The notes under the pieces were generated by a model. It was given only the letters and a program-made list of their open reading frames with translations. It did not search any database and was not told the origin of the DNA. Positions 42,323 to 51,428 of a stretch of DNA of 64,000 bases are shown here, one piece after another. Origin of the DNA: Gracilimonas sp040117685 (GTDB taxonomy: Bacteria; Bacteroidota; Rhodothermia; Balneolales; Balneolaceae); NCBI RefSeq assembly GCF_040117685.2, contig NZ_JBEDYP020000012.1:1-64000 (forward strand). The letters are read 5' to 3'. Every line of letters begins with the position of its first letter. Within the stretch, counting starts at the first letter, position 1. Made by a program: the position numbers and the translations under genes.

Positions 42323-43660
42323 ATGAAACTCTTTGTTCCATCCAACAGGATTAAGCTTATACTTGTGCTGCTGCTCATATTTCTGGGTGTAGGGTCAGTG
42401 GTTTATAATCAATATCTGGTAACCAAAATTCTGGAGCAGGAACGTGCCAGTGTGGAGCTTTGGACACGAGCTATAGAATTTAACAGCCAGCCCGTGGATG
42501 AGCAGGCAAGTACTATGCTGCTGAAGGCTATCGGTATTCTTGAAGGCATTGAAGAAGTTCCCGACAGCGTAATCAGCCTTATTGAAGATGCAGAAACTAC
42601 CCGAAATTCTTCTGATTTTGTTACGGAGGAAATTATCCTTGAAGACCGGTTTAAAATTCCCACCATTGTTATCGATTCACAGGATGTGATTTTGCACCAG
42701 CGTAATATAGATTCTCTAACTATGGCTTCTGAGCAAAAAAGAGGAGAGCTTGTCCGCGAATTCAAGAGCCTGAATAACCCCATCGATTTTGTGATTGGAG
42801 ATGAGAACCGGCAAATGACACAGTTCGTGTATTACGGAGAAAGCCCGACGGTTCAGATGCTACGGTATTTCCCCTACATCCAGATTTTGCTGCTTGGGCT
42901 ATTACTGGGAATCGGATATACAACCTATCGGAGTATCACTCGCTCGGAGCAATCAAATTTATGGGTGGGAATGGCTAAAGAAGCTGCTCATCAGCTTGGA
43001 ACGCCTATTTCCAGTTTGTATGGCTGGCTGCAATTGCTGAAAGACGAATATCGCTATGAAGAAACAGCTACTAATATTGCCAACGAGATTGAGAAGGACA
43101 TTCAGCGATTAAGAGGGGTGGCGGAGCGATTTGGGAAAATTGGTTCCGAACCCGAGCTGAAAACCATGGACATTCAGCCTATCCTTGAACAGGTGATGGT
43201 ATATATGGAGCGCCGACTGCCACGTTTGGGTAAAGCCATCGAGGTACGGAAAGACCTAAATGCCACTGCCAGGGTAAAAACTAACCCCGAACTTCTTCAG
43301 TGGGCCATTGAGAATCTTGTTAAAAACGCAATGGATTCGCTAAAAGGCATTGAAAAGGAAGCGTATATTTCGGTTATATCCAAAGTACAGGAGGGTGAAA
43401 TCATCATCGATATTGAAGACTCGGGTGGCGGAATCGAAATTCAAAACGTGAAAAATATATTTAAGCCCGGGTTCAGTACAAAAAAGAGGGGCTGGGGGCT
43501 TGGCTTAAGTCTCACTAAGCGCATTATTGAGGATTACCACAACGGGAGTGTATTTGTGTTGCGCTCAGAGCTTAATGAGGGAACCACCATGCGGGTAACG
43601 TTGAATATCGAGAAAAGTGAAGAAGAAGTGTATCCGTTGTTAGATCAGTCACCGGTGTAG
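42323..43660 (+). CDS. membrane-anchored sensor histidine kinase
   Basis: A protein of about 445 residues with two transmembrane helices (about 9-29 and 185-205) bracketing a periplasmic domain of about 155 residues that I do not recognise. The kinase core has the H-box EAAHQLGTPISSLYGWL (His223), N-box LLQWAIENLVKNAMDSL, DIEDSGGGI and GWGLGLSLTKRIIEDYHNG. An earlier TTG frame start at 42275 falls inside the clpX terminator, so the ATG at 42323 is used. The 3' end overlaps the convergent sigma factor gene by 16 bases. No response regulator is nearby. Confidence 0.9.
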   Translation: MKLFVPSNRIKLILVLLLIFLGVGSVVYNQYLVTKILEQERASVELWTRAIEFNSQPVDEQASTMLLKAIGILEGIEEVPDSVISLIEDAETTRNSSDFVTEEIILEDRFKIPTIVIDSQDVILHQRNIDSLTMASEQKRGELVREFKSLNNPIDFVIGDENRQMTQFVYYGESPTVQMLRYFPYIQILLLGLLLGIGYTTYRSITRSEQSNLWVGMAKEAAHQLGTPISSLYGWLQLLKDEYRYEETATNIANEIEKDIQRLRGVAERFGKIGSEPELKTMDIQPILEQVMVYMERRLPRLGKAIEVRKDLNATARVKTNPELLQWAIENLVKNAMDSLKGIEKEAYISVISKVQEGEIIIDIEDSGGGIEIQNVKNIFKPGFSTKKRGWGLGLSLTKRIIEDYHNGSVFVLRSELNEGTTMRVTLNIEKSEEEVYPLLDQSPV

Positions 43661-44220
43661 CCGCGCTTTTTGGCATACTCCAGCAACTCTGTTTTCAGGA
43701 GGTTTCGACCACGATGTAACCTTGAACGAATGGTTCCTATCGGCACATCCAGCATGTTGGCTATTTCTTCGTAGGTAAACCCATCCACATCACAAAGCAA
43801 CACAACCGTTCTGAAGTCTTCGGGGAGCCTTTTTAATGCATTGGATAGGTCATCATCCATCATTTCCCGGAACATCAGATTCTCCAGATCAGAAGTATCT
43901 GTCCGTTCAGCTCTGATGGATTCATAGTAGGAGGAAACCTCGTCATAATCTACCTGTGAGGGTTTTTTTGAGGTCTTCCGGTAATTGTTAATGAAAGAGT
44001 TTTTCAGGATCCGGAACATCCACGCCTTGGCGTTGGTCCCTTTTTCATAACTACTAAAAAAACGATAGGCCTTAACGATAGTGTCCTGAACGAGATCTTC
44101 TGCATCGTTGGGGTCAGTAGTCAGTCGAAGGGCAAAATTATACAACGCATCCATGTGAGGTATAATCTCTTCATCGAAATCCTTCTGCTTCTGCTTTTCA
44201 TCTCTCGTTAACTGAGACAT
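43645..44220 (-). CDS. ECF-type RNA polymerase sigma factor
   Basis: A 191-residue sigma-70 family protein of the ECF class. Region 2 includes ALYNFALRLTTDPNDAEDLVQDTIVKAYRFF and AWMFRILKNSFINNYRK (promoter -10 reading). Region 4 includes LPEDFRTVVLLCDVDGFTYEEIA and the helix-turn-helix VPIGTIRSRLHRGRNLL. No anti-sigma gene lies next to it, which is unusual for ECF factors; the overlapping neighbour is a convergent histidine kinase. Its regulon cannot be read here. Confidence 0.93.
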   Translation of the reverse strand: MSQLTRDEKQKQKDFDEEIIPHMDALYNFALRLTTDPNDAEDLVQDTIVKAYRFFSSYEKGTNAKAWMFRILKNSFINNYRKTSKKPSQVDYDEVSSYYESIRAERTDTSDLENLMFREMMDDDLSNALKRLPEDFRTVVLLCDVDGFTYEEIANMLDVPIGTIRSRLHRGRNLLKTELLEYAKKRGYTGD

Positions 44221-44369
44221 TCAACCATCCCTTAATTATTTCAATAACTAATAAGCGTATCTAATTTTATTGCTACGCTTCTTTATCCTCTTCGGTTTGC
44301 CAATACTACCTAAACAATGCTTTAATATTAAATAGATTGTATTGATGGACCCATTAACCAATATCTTAC

Positions 44370-45095
44370 TTACGACAATAAAGCAATTACCATGATGTCG
44401 TAAATAGCGTGAGTCCAGGCCGCCACACCAAATCCTCTCCAAACATAAATCCCATTCAGTATTAAACCAAATAAAAACCGATATAAAAAGGATCCTAATG
44501 TGAAAGCATCTCCCATTGAGCCAACATAATGTACCGCAGAGAATAACAGTGCCGAAAGAACTACAGCAGCGGTTACGCCGGCCCATTTTTTTCCTAAAAC
44601 TTTTGTAAAAAGGAGTATAAAAAGGGTAACGAGAATCACCCTAAAGAAAAGTTCTTCATATAAACCCGCACCTAAAGAAAGAGCTAATTGTTGTGTTACA
44701 GATAAGCTGCTGATTGGGTCGCTGGCAGCTATATTCAAGACCAACGACACCAGAGACTGGCTGATAAAGGCCACAACTATAGCATACAGGGTAGACTCAA
44801 GAATCAAAACCGGAAAGTATGAGAAGCGAAGGGTTTTCAGTCTCTCCCGTTCTTTATATACAATAAAAAGCCCGATAAGCACCACAACCAGCAATGAGAA
44901 CGAGACTGCATTTACCCCCAGATAGGTAAACAAGCTTTTGATCCACACATCTACGCTAATCCGAACTATGGATTCTCCTACGGGCTGAGAAATCACAATC
45001 AAAAGCTCATAGAGCAAAAACAGGGGTAAACTTACAAGAAAGCTATAGAGTAAGTTATTGGTGTTCTCAAAATATGATTTAACGGGGTTAGTCAT
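44370..45095 (-). CDS. CPBP family intramembrane glutamic endopeptidase
   Basis: A 241-residue membrane protein with about seven hydrophobic segments. The Abi/CPBP motifs are in order: EELFFR (Glu147, Glu148, Arg152), FSAVH (His189) and HAIYD (His229). These glutamate/histidine residues line the active site in Rce1-type proteases. Bacterial members are implicated in membrane protein processing and bacteriocin self-immunity; the substrate is unknown here. The start overlaps the stop of the LysM/DPBB fragment by eight bases. The downstream gap 44221-44369 shows nothing clear. Confidence 0.88.
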   Translation of the reverse strand: MTNPVKSYFENTNNLLYSFLVSLPLFLLYELLIVISQPVGESIVRISVDVWIKSLFTYLGVNAVSFSLLVVVLIGLFIVYKERERLKTLRFSYFPVLILESTLYAIVVAFISQSLVSLVLNIAASDPISSLSVTQQLALSLGAGLYEELFFRVILVTLFILLFTKVLGKKWAGVTAAVVLSALLFSAVHYVGSMGDAFTLGSFLYRFLFGLILNGIYVWRGFGVAAWTHAIYDIMVIALLS

Positions 45096-45756
45096 TTATT
45101 TCCGTGTAAATAGTTACAGCTGGCCGGTCGGATTCATCGAGCCTGAGTGTACTAAATGCTTTCCCTGAAAGTTTCAGTCCCGCCCCTGTTATGCGGTCAT
45201 TAACCCGAACATACAGCCCATTTCCGGTTTGTATATTCTCAACAAAAATAATGCTCCCCAAAGCAATATTAGAATGTGCTGCCGTTAATGCTTCCTGGTC
45301 ATACAGCTCTCCGTTTGTAGTTGTTTCTCCAACCTCAGATTCTTCATACTTGATCACATTCACCTCACCGAGATCCTGAAGGTTTGCCTTCTGTAAATAG
45401 GGATTCTCATATTTTCGGGATGGGGGAAGCAACACGGTTACTTCTTGTCCCTCAGCCAGTAGATTAGGTTGAAGCTCCGGGTTTAAAGACTGAAATTCTT
45501 GTTCTGTCATCTTAAATTTTGAAAGTAAACCCGATAATCCTTCACCCTGCTGCACTTCATAAATCGAAAACACACCCTGAGGTGATGACTCTTCGGAAAA
45601 TTCAGAAACAGACGGAGCCGCGCTTACCTTCTTTTTCACCGCCAAACGCTGCCCAATGCTCAGATTTGATCCTGAAATGTTATTCAATTCCCTCAACTGA
45701 CCTACCGTCATATTATGGTCTCGGGCTATTTGATACAAAGTATCGCCGCTTTTCAC
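45088..45756 (-). CDS. LysM/RlpA-like DPBB protein, C-terminal part of a frameshifted gene
   Basis: A 222-residue frame opening at a GTG inside a LysM domain: the same frame continues open upstream through QNVFYI before VKSGDTLYQIARDHN, so this is not a natural start. It contains that LysM (QLRELNNISGSNLSIGQRL), a further LysM-like unit (YEVQQGEGLSGLLSKFKM), and a C-terminal RlpA-like double-psi beta barrel (GETTTNGELYDQEALTAAH, YVRVNDRITG). It belongs with the LysM frame at 45753-46082; one extra C in the five-C run at 45823-45827 would fuse them. The protein would bind peptidoglycan in the periplasm. Confidence 0.75.
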   Translation of the reverse strand: MKSGDTLYQIARDHNMTVGQLRELNNISGSNLSIGQRLAVKKKVSAAPSVSEFSEESSPQGVFSIYEVQQGEGLSGLLSKFKMTEQEFQSLNPELQPNLLAEGQEVTVLLPPSRKYENPYLQKANLQDLGEVNVIKYEESEVGETTTNGELYDQEALTAAHSNIALGSIIFVENIQTGNGLYVRVNDRITGAGLKLSGKAFSTLRLDESDRPAVTIYTEIND

Positions 45757-46082
45757 AATGTAAAATACGTTCTGTGACTCAGAGGTCTGATTAACCAGCG
45801 GGTCAGAGTTTTCTTCTTCAGCGGGGGCTCGGCTTGAGCTTCCTCGCCATTCCGGATGAAATAAGTCAACTCTTGTCCGAGCTCAATCTCATTTCCAGAA
45901 AGCTCATTCCACTGCTTAAGTTCGGCAATGGTTACGTTCAGCTTTTTTGAAATACCATAGAGGGTATCGCCTTGCTTCACCTGATAGGTGGCACGATCTT
46001 GCGCAAGTAAGGAAGTACTGGCAAATAGCATCACCACAAATAGTGTAGATAATTTTTTCAGAAAAGCTGATGTGTTCTTCAT
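45753..46082 (-). CDS. LysM protein, N-terminal part of a frameshifted gene
   Basis: A 109-residue frame with a signal peptide (to LLAQ, about residue 28) and one complete LysM domain (YQVKQGDTLYGISKKLNVT, WNELSGNEIELGQEL). After EEAQAEPP the sequence turns into LKKKTLTRWLIRPL, which looks out of frame; in the next frame the same bases read PAEEENSDPLVNQTSESQ and lead straight into the second LysM. The shift point is the run of five C (five G on the + strand) at 45823-45827. Either a real mutation, a phase-variable tract or a sequencing error. The ATG overlaps the TPR gene stop by four bases. Confidence 0.75.
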   Translation of the reverse strand: MKNTSAFLKKLSTLFVVMLFASTSLLAQDRATYQVKQGDTLYGISKKLNVTIAELKQWNELSGNEIELGQELTYFIRNGEEAQAEPPLKKKTLTRWLIRPLSHRTYFTL

Positions 46083-46411
46083 GACTGTTCGTCTATTTCG
46101 ATTTCAAGATTCAACAATGCCCCGGACAGCTCAGATTTTGTATGATTATCGTTTTGAGCTTCGGCTACTTTGATACCCTCTTTATAGGTGTCGAACGCTT
46201 TTTTGTTCTCGCCCAGAGCTTCATATAACTTTGCGAGATGATAATACACACCTACATAATTCGGGTCGCTGTTTCTAATGGCCTCAAACAAGACCCGGGC
46301 TTTTGAAGTCTCATCAATCTTCAACATTTCCAATGCCAGGGCAAACTTGTAGAAAGAGTCATCAGGATGATCTTTTACTTTTTTTGCCAACGTGGAAATT
46401 CGTGAACTCAT
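46079..46411 (-). CDS. small tetratricopeptide-repeat protein
   Basis: A 110-residue all-helical protein with about two TPR units: DSFYKFALALEMLKIDETSKA and GVYYHLAKLYEALGENKKAF with the trailing DTYKEGIKVAEA. It has no signal peptide. It is coupled by four-base overlaps to aroC upstream and to the LysM gene downstream. TPRs mediate protein contacts; the partner is unknown. Confidence 0.88.
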   Translation of the reverse strand: MSSRISTLAKKVKDHPDDSFYKFALALEMLKIDETSKARVLFEAIRNSDPNYVGVYYHLAKLYEALGENKKAFDTYKEGIKVAEAQNDNHTKSELSGALLNLEIEIDEQS

Positions 46412-47592
46412 TGTGCAGCAGCCTTTATATTTGCTTCGATGTCTTCTATGGAATCGCCGCCAAACTTCTCCAGGAAAGCATTAGCCAGCACCGGGGCAAG
46501 TACGCTCTCGGCAACCACTACCGCTCTGGGCAGCGCACAAACATCCGAACGCTCGTACCGGGTCTCCGTTTCTTCCTTGGTTTTCATGTCCACTGTACTC
46601 AGCGGGTTCAGCATGGTGGGAATGGGCTTCATCACTCCTCGAAGAATAATCGGCATTCCTGTACTCATGCCACCCTCGATACCGCCCATACGATTGGTGC
46701 GGCGACCAAAGCTGTTATTTTCATACGTAATTTCATCATGAACTTCATGACCGGGGCGATGGCCGGCTTCAAACCCAAGCCCGATTTCCACACCCTTCAT
46801 CGCCTGAGTTGACATAATTGCCTGTGCGAGCTGCCCATCCAGCTTTCGGTCCCAATGCACATAGCTGCCTAAGCCAACCGGCAGGCCTGTGATCACAATT
46901 TCATAGATGCCTCCGAGAGATGATCCTTGTTTTCGGCGAACTTTAATCTCTTCTCTCATTTGTTCGGATAACTCTTCATCCAGGCAGCGCACATCCGACT
47001 CATCGGCCGCTTTGTAAATGGCTTCGGCTCCTTTTTCTGCCAGCGGGTCAGCAATAGCTCTCACTTCATTCCAACTTTCAAACCCCACAGAACCGATCCT
47101 TAACACATGGCCGCCAATCTCGATTCCGAAATGCTTTAAAAACTTGCGGGCAATACTACAGCAAGCAACACGCATGGCTGTTTCACGAGCACTCGACCGC
47201 TCTATGACCGGGCGGATGTCGTCAAATTTATATTTCTGCGCTCCTACCAAATCGGCATGTCCGGGGCGAGGAAGGGTTATTTTCTCAATTCCTTCAGCCT
47301 CTTCCTTCTTGTTCATTACGGTTGGCCAGCCGGCATCATCTTTTTCAAAAGCCCGGTTTGGCATGCTCATGGCTATAGGGCCACCCATGGTTTTTCCAAA
47401 CCGCAGCCCGGAACTGATGGTAGCAAAGTCTTTTTCAAAGGCCATTCGTCCGCCGCGCCCATATCCCTGTTGCCTGCGTACAAGGTGGGTGGCAATTTCT
47501 TCTTCGGTAAGGGGTAATCCTGCCGGAACACCTTCTACAATTCCCGTTAGAGACGGGCCGTGTGATTCTCCGGCTGTAATGTATCTGATCAT
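46408..47592 (-). CDS. aroC: chorismate synthase
   Basis: A 394-residue enzyme converting EPSP to chorismate with reduced FMN. Signatures: GESHGPSLTGIVEGVPAGLPL (first family motif, His10 region), RRQQGYGRGGRM, RPGHADLVGAQKY, SARETAMRVACC and the final RSDVCALPRAVVV. It is the head of an aroC-TPR-LysM-CPBP run on the - strand. aroQ, another shikimate-pathway gene, lies 15 kb away at 62218. Confidence 0.97.
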   Translation of the reverse strand: MIRYITAGESHGPSLTGIVEGVPAGLPLTEEEIATHLVRRQQGYGRGGRMAFEKDFATISSGLRFGKTMGGPIAMSMPNRAFEKDDAGWPTVMNKKEEAEGIEKITLPRPGHADLVGAQKYKFDDIRPVIERSSARETAMRVACCSIARKFLKHFGIEIGGHVLRIGSVGFESWNEVRAIADPLAEKGAEAIYKAADESDVRCLDEELSEQMREEIKVRRKQGSSLGGIYEIVITGLPVGLGSYVHWDRKLDGQLAQAIMSTQAMKGVEIGLGFEAGHRPGHEVHDEITYENNSFGRRTNRMGGIEGGMSTGMPIILRGVMKPIPTMLNPLSTVDMKTKEETETRYERSDVCALPRAVVVAESVLAPVLANAFLEKFGGDSIEDIEANIKAAAQ

Positions 47593-47766
47593 TCGTTTTA
47601 TTAAATCTATTGAATTTGTTTTGCTCGTTCCGAAAGTGTGCGATTATCCTTACAAACTTCCGTCCTGAATTTTATCCGGGCACTTAAGATAATCATAGAA
47701 TCAACCGAATTTATAAGAGAATCTGCCCCTTAATTAAGTTTTTTCGACGGTTTTTTCATGATTCAC

Positions 47767-48744
47767 CTAATCTAAATCAGTCTTCAAACTAAGGCGAGTG
47801 ATACCACCCAGACGGGAATACGAACTCCGGCTCAGGTCAACGACAACCGATTTGATATTAATTCCCACTCCGAATGCGATCCCGGCCAGGTCAAAATCTT
47901 GCCCGGTTTGTGTTTGCTCGTGTAAATAATGATCGTAGCCTAACCGCACGGTTACGTTCTCCCCAAAGTAGGTTTCACCGCCAAAAATTATGTGACGAAA
48001 TACATTATCGACAAATGAAGGCTGCTCGGTTTCTCCAAATACACGTAAATCCCAATCATTCAGTTTGTTTAGGGTGAGGCTAAGCTGAAACGGAAAGGCT
48101 TCCGGTTTTTTGGTGAAACCCACCGACACATCAAGTGGTAAAGGCTCGCGATCATCAGCATAAGTGGTTATCTGTCCTCCTAAATTCCGAATTGAAACCC
48201 CTGCACTAAAATGACTGGCTGTATCCTGATAGAACAACCCTCCTGAAAATGCCAAAGCACTTGATTTATAGGAAGCGTAAGAAGAGTGAATAAAATCGAT
48301 GCCCGCGCCGGCGGTGATTTTTTTTGATAGGGGAAGACTATAAGCTCCGGTTAGGGATATATCATTGGCGTTGAAATTACCGAGATCATTCCCATCTTCA
48401 TCAAGCCGGTCAAATTCGCCGTAGCCAACAAATCTAATCCCTGCCGCTATCGTCCCGATGTTTTCAAACTCATAAGCTCCACTTGTAAACCCCATATTTG
48501 CATCGGCAAAAAAGTTGAGATAAGACACTGATACTGAACCTGATGCTCCGCTATTCAGATATGCCGGATTTACATGTATAAGGCTGAAGTCTGCATTAAA
48601 TAATCCAACGTGATTTCCTCCAAGAGCCGCTGTTCGGGCGGTTGGAGTAACATCTAAAAAACGAAATACACTTGATGTATTTGACTGTGCCACCGTACAT
48701 TGGGCACCAACAAAAAACAACAATATGGTTAACAGTAATCGCAA
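47767..48744 (-). CDS. porQ: PorQ-like outer membrane protein (type IX secretion system)
   Basis: A 325-residue beta-barrel protein with a signal peptide (to about residue 20). The N-terminal FLDVTPTARTAALGGNHVGLFNADFSLIHVNPAYLN is the PorV/PorQ-type signature, followed by alternating amphipathic strands. PorQ acts in the attachment step of type IX secretion, which fits the T9SS sorting domain on the protein at 36160. Assignment to PorQ rather than another PorV relative is by length and pattern only. The gap 47593-47766 has no clear feature. Confidence 0.8.
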   Translation of the reverse strand: MRLLLTILLFFVGAQCTVAQSNTSSVFRFLDVTPTARTAALGGNHVGLFNADFSLIHVNPAYLNSGASGSVSVSYLNFFADANMGFTSGAYEFENIGTIAAGIRFVGYGEFDRLDEDGNDLGNFNANDISLTGAYSLPLSKKITAGAGIDFIHSSYASYKSSALAFSGGLFYQDTASHFSAGVSIRNLGGQITTYADDREPLPLDVSVGFTKKPEAFPFQLSLTLNKLNDWDLRVFGETEQPSFVDNVFRHIIFGGETYFGENVTVRLGYDHYLHEQTQTGQDFDLAGIAFGVGINIKSVVVDLSRSSYSRLGGITRLSLKTDLD

Positions 48745-48835
48745 GGTATTTAACTATATATAAATCACAATTGGCAAAAATCTTTTGTAATATAATCAAA
48801 TGCTTCGGCAATACGTCAAGATTATTGATTAAGAA

Positions 48836-49594
48836 ATGATTACCAACTTTCCAGGCGCGGCCGGTTTAAAACAATTTGGCCAGTACGCAAAGCTTTTATA
48901 TCAGGCATTACGTTCATCCACCGAGTTTAGTACTTATCGCAACAACCTGTTCCAGGAATTTGTGAAGGTCGGCTATGAGTCTATCCCTATCATCTTTTTG
49001 GTGGGCATTTTTACCGGGGCTGTACTTACCCTTCAAACTGCTTACCAGCTGGACACAGATATTTACCCAAGCTCTATCATTGGCTCTATTGTAGCCCAGT
49101 CTATCGTTATTGAACTGGCGGCCGTAATCAGTGCACTTGTTTTGGCCGGAAAGGTAGGTGCCCGAATTTCCACAGAGTTGGGAACCATGCGGGTAAGTGA
49201 GCAGATAGATGCTCTGGAATCGATGGGCTTTAATTCCGTCTCCTTTTTAGTGGTGCCACGCATTTTAGCCGGGCTGCTGATGTTTCCCGTTCTTTATGTT
49301 ACGGCCGCCGTTTTTGGAATTATAGGGGGTGTTACCGCCGGAGCACTGGATGGCATTCTACCCGCTGCAGAGTTTATGGAAGGTGCCCGCGCTTTCTTTT
49401 TTGAATCGGATATTATTTTCGGGCTTTTGAAGTCGGTTGTTTTTGGCTTTGTGATTACATCCATTTCCTGCTTTAAAGGATATTTTGCTTTTGGCGGAGC
49501 CGAAGGCGTGGGAACCGCAACTACACAAGCAACGGTTTTAAGTTGTATCTTTGTTCTGCTGGCCGATTTTGCCTTAGCCGCAATATTACTTTAA
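48836..49594 (+). CDS. mlaE: MlaE family lipid ABC transporter permease
   Basis: A 252-residue inner membrane permease. Family segments are QFVKVGYESIPIIFLVGIFTGAVLTLQTAYQL, the EQIDALESMGFN motif and GVGTATTQATVLSC. It moves phospholipids between the membranes with MlaF and MlaD. It lies four bases before mlaF, and no mlaC or mlaA is seen nearby, as in other Bacteroidota-like loci. Confidence 0.95.
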   Translation: MITNFPGAAGLKQFGQYAKLLYQALRSSTEFSTYRNNLFQEFVKVGYESIPIIFLVGIFTGAVLTLQTAYQLDTDIYPSSIIGSIVAQSIVIELAAVISALVLAGKVGARISTELGTMRVSEQIDALESMGFNSVSFLVVPRILAGLLMFPVLYVTAAVFGIIGGVTAGALDGILPAAEFMEGARAFFFESDIIFGLLKSVVFGFVITSISCFKGYFAFGGAEGVGTATTQATVLSCIFVLLADFALAAILL

Positions 49595-49598
49595 GATC

Positions 49599-50348
49599 AT
49601 GATTGAGATTAAAAATCTTACTAAAAGCTTTGGTGATAACCTCGTGTGGAGTGACGTTTCCTTTACAATCGAGGATGGAGAAACCACAGCTGTGATCGGA
49701 AAGTCCGGTTGTGGAAAATCGGTATTACTAAAGCACCTGAATGCTCTTTTGTACCCCGACCAAGGTGAGGTGCTGATTGATGGCAAATGTGTATTTGAAC
49801 TAAGTTATTCTCAGCTCAGAAAAGTCCGTCAGCGTTTTGGGATTCTGTTTCAGGGAGGTGCTTTATTCGACTCGATAAGCACCTATGAAAACGTGGCATT
49901 CCCCCTGCGCTACTTTACAGAACAAACCGATGAAGAGATTGAGCATAATGTAATGGAAGCACTCGGAATGGTGAACCTGGAACATGCCGGGGAAAAATCG
50001 ACCTCAGAACTTTCCGGGGGGATGAGAAAACGTGTGGGCCTGGCCCGTGCTATTATCCTGAAACCGGATTATCTGCTGTATGATGAGCCCACTTCCGGGC
50101 TCGACCCGCGCACATCCGAAGAAATTAACGAGCTGATTAATACCATGGCCGACAGCCTGGACATCACCTCCATTGTCATCACTCATGATATGCACAGCGT
50201 GCTGGAAGTGGCAGAAAAAGTGGCCTTCCTGGACGAACAAAAACTAAGTTGGTTCGGTAAAACGGAAGACATGAAACACAGCGACAATAAAAATTTGATT
50301 GATTTCATATCGGCAAGTGAATATCAAATAACTAAAAAAACTGCATAG
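49599..50348 (+). CDS. mlaF: MlaF family lipid ABC transporter ATPase
   Basis: A 249-residue ABC ATPase. Walker A is GKSGCGKS (34-41), the Q-loop is ILFQGGALFDSIST, the signature LSGGM (138-142), Walker B LLYDEPTSGLD and the switch His in VITHDMHS. The LFDS stretch after the Q-loop is typical of MlaF. It powers the MlaE permease encoded just upstream. Confidence 0.96.
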   Translation: MIEIKNLTKSFGDNLVWSDVSFTIEDGETTAVIGKSGCGKSVLLKHLNALLYPDQGEVLIDGKCVFELSYSQLRKVRQRFGILFQGGALFDSISTYENVAFPLRYFTEQTDEEIEHNVMEALGMVNLEHAGEKSTSELSGGMRKRVGLARAIILKPDYLLYDEPTSGLDPRTSEEINELINTMADSLDITSIVITHDMHSVLEVAEKVAFLDEQKLSWFGKTEDMKHSDNKNLIDFISASEYQITKKTA

Positions 50349-50359
50349 GAGAACTTGTT

Positions 50360-51292
50360 TTGGCAAAAGTGTCCAACGAACTTAAAATAGGGATTACGGT
50401 AGTGGTGGCTATTATTGTAGCCTTTATCGGATACCGGGTAATGAAAGACATCCCCCTGTTTCGCACTTCAACAACCATATACACTAAATTTGATCAGGTT
50501 TATGGACTCATCCCCGGAAATGTAGTGAACGTGAAAGGCTTCAAAATCGGAAGTGTAAAAGAAATGGAGCTGCTGATTTCGGACTCCACCCTGGTAACCA
50601 TGAACATTGAAGAAGGGTATCAAATACCCAAAGGTTCTATTGCCGTACTTAAATCCAGCGGGGTGCTTGGGGGGAAATTCATTGAAATTCAAAAAGCCGA
50701 CTCCACCGAAATGGTTCCGCATCAGGGGTCTATAAAAGGAGTGTTTGAGCAGGGCATGATGGATACTTTTGCCGAAGAAGGGGAAAAACTCAGTAATGAT
50801 ATCTCCGGCTCTATCCGTGGAGTTGAGAAGCTGGTAACCAGCCTCAACGAAACACTGGATGATGAAAATAAAGAGAATATTACCGGTATCATCCAAAACC
50901 TGAAATCCAGCACAGGCTCATTGAACGAGCTGATCAGCAAAAAACAATCGGACCTGGATGCTATGATAACTTCAGCTAAGCAAACCATGCAAAACATGGA
51001 TGACCTCAGCTCTGAAAACAAAGAAAAGCTGAACTCACTCATCACCAACCTGGAAGCTACCAGTACTGAACTGGAAGCGCTGAGCTCCGGTTTAAATGAG
51101 ACTAATCTTACCCTGAATGAGGTGCTGACCAAGATTAATAACGGAGAAGGAACCCTCGGAAAAATGGTCAATGATCCTTCTCTATACAATAATGTAGATA
51201 GCCTGTCTTTTAATTTAAACCGGCTGATCAAAAATATGAATGATGAACCCGGAAAATATTTGAAGCATATGAGACTTATTGAGGTATTTTAA
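50360..51292 (+). CDS. mlaD: MlaD family MCE-domain protein
   Basis: A 310-residue protein anchored by one N-terminal helix (about 9-25) followed by a single MCE domain (VYTKFDQVYGLIPGNVV-like region, about 37-115) and a long coiled-coil tail with repeated Asn/Leu/Ser (MDDLSSENKEKLNSLITNLE). It forms the periplasmic hexamer of the Mla complex. The start is TTG at 50360; AGGAG at 50347-50351, eight bases before, is a good ribosome site. The long helical tail could span the periplasm, in the manner of MCE needle proteins. Confidence 0.93.
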   Translation: MAKVSNELKIGITVVVAIIVAFIGYRVMKDIPLFRTSTTIYTKFDQVYGLIPGNVVNVKGFKIGSVKEMELLISDSTLVTMNIEEGYQIPKGSIAVLKSSGVLGGKFIEIQKADSTEMVPHQGSIKGVFEQGMMDTFAEEGEKLSNDISGSIRGVEKLVTSLNETLDDENKENITGIIQNLKSSTGSLNELISKKQSDLDAMITSAKQTMQNMDDLSSENKEKLNSLITNLEATSTELEALSSGLNETNLTLNEVLTKINNGEGTLGKMVNDPSLYNNVDSLSFNLNRLIKNMNDEPGKYLKHMRLIEVF

Positions 51293-51428
51293 CCCCAACC
51301 TTATTGTTGAATTTGCTTTCAATTCCTTGGGTATTCACTTATATTTCCAAGCTTACTGCCAGAGGTTAAAAAGACACCTGCAGTAATCAAATCGCAATTT
51401 AATTAATGTTTTTTAGAGGTAACCTTTT

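Noticed and set aside
44248..44586. 112-codon open frame on the - strand
   Set aside because: It overlaps the conserved third motif of the CPBP protease in another frame and yields a Cys/Trp-rich peptide.
46303..46812. 169-codon open frame on the + strand
   Set aside because: It overlaps the TPR gene and aroC in antisense and has no homology that I can see.
47018..47668. 216-codon open frame on the + strand
   Set aside because: It is antisense to chorismate synthase, whose motifs are complete, so it is not a real gene.
50722..51231. 169-codon open frame on the - strand
   Set aside because: It is antisense to mlaD and is rich in Ser/Leu, as expected for a shadow of a coiled-coil-encoding region.
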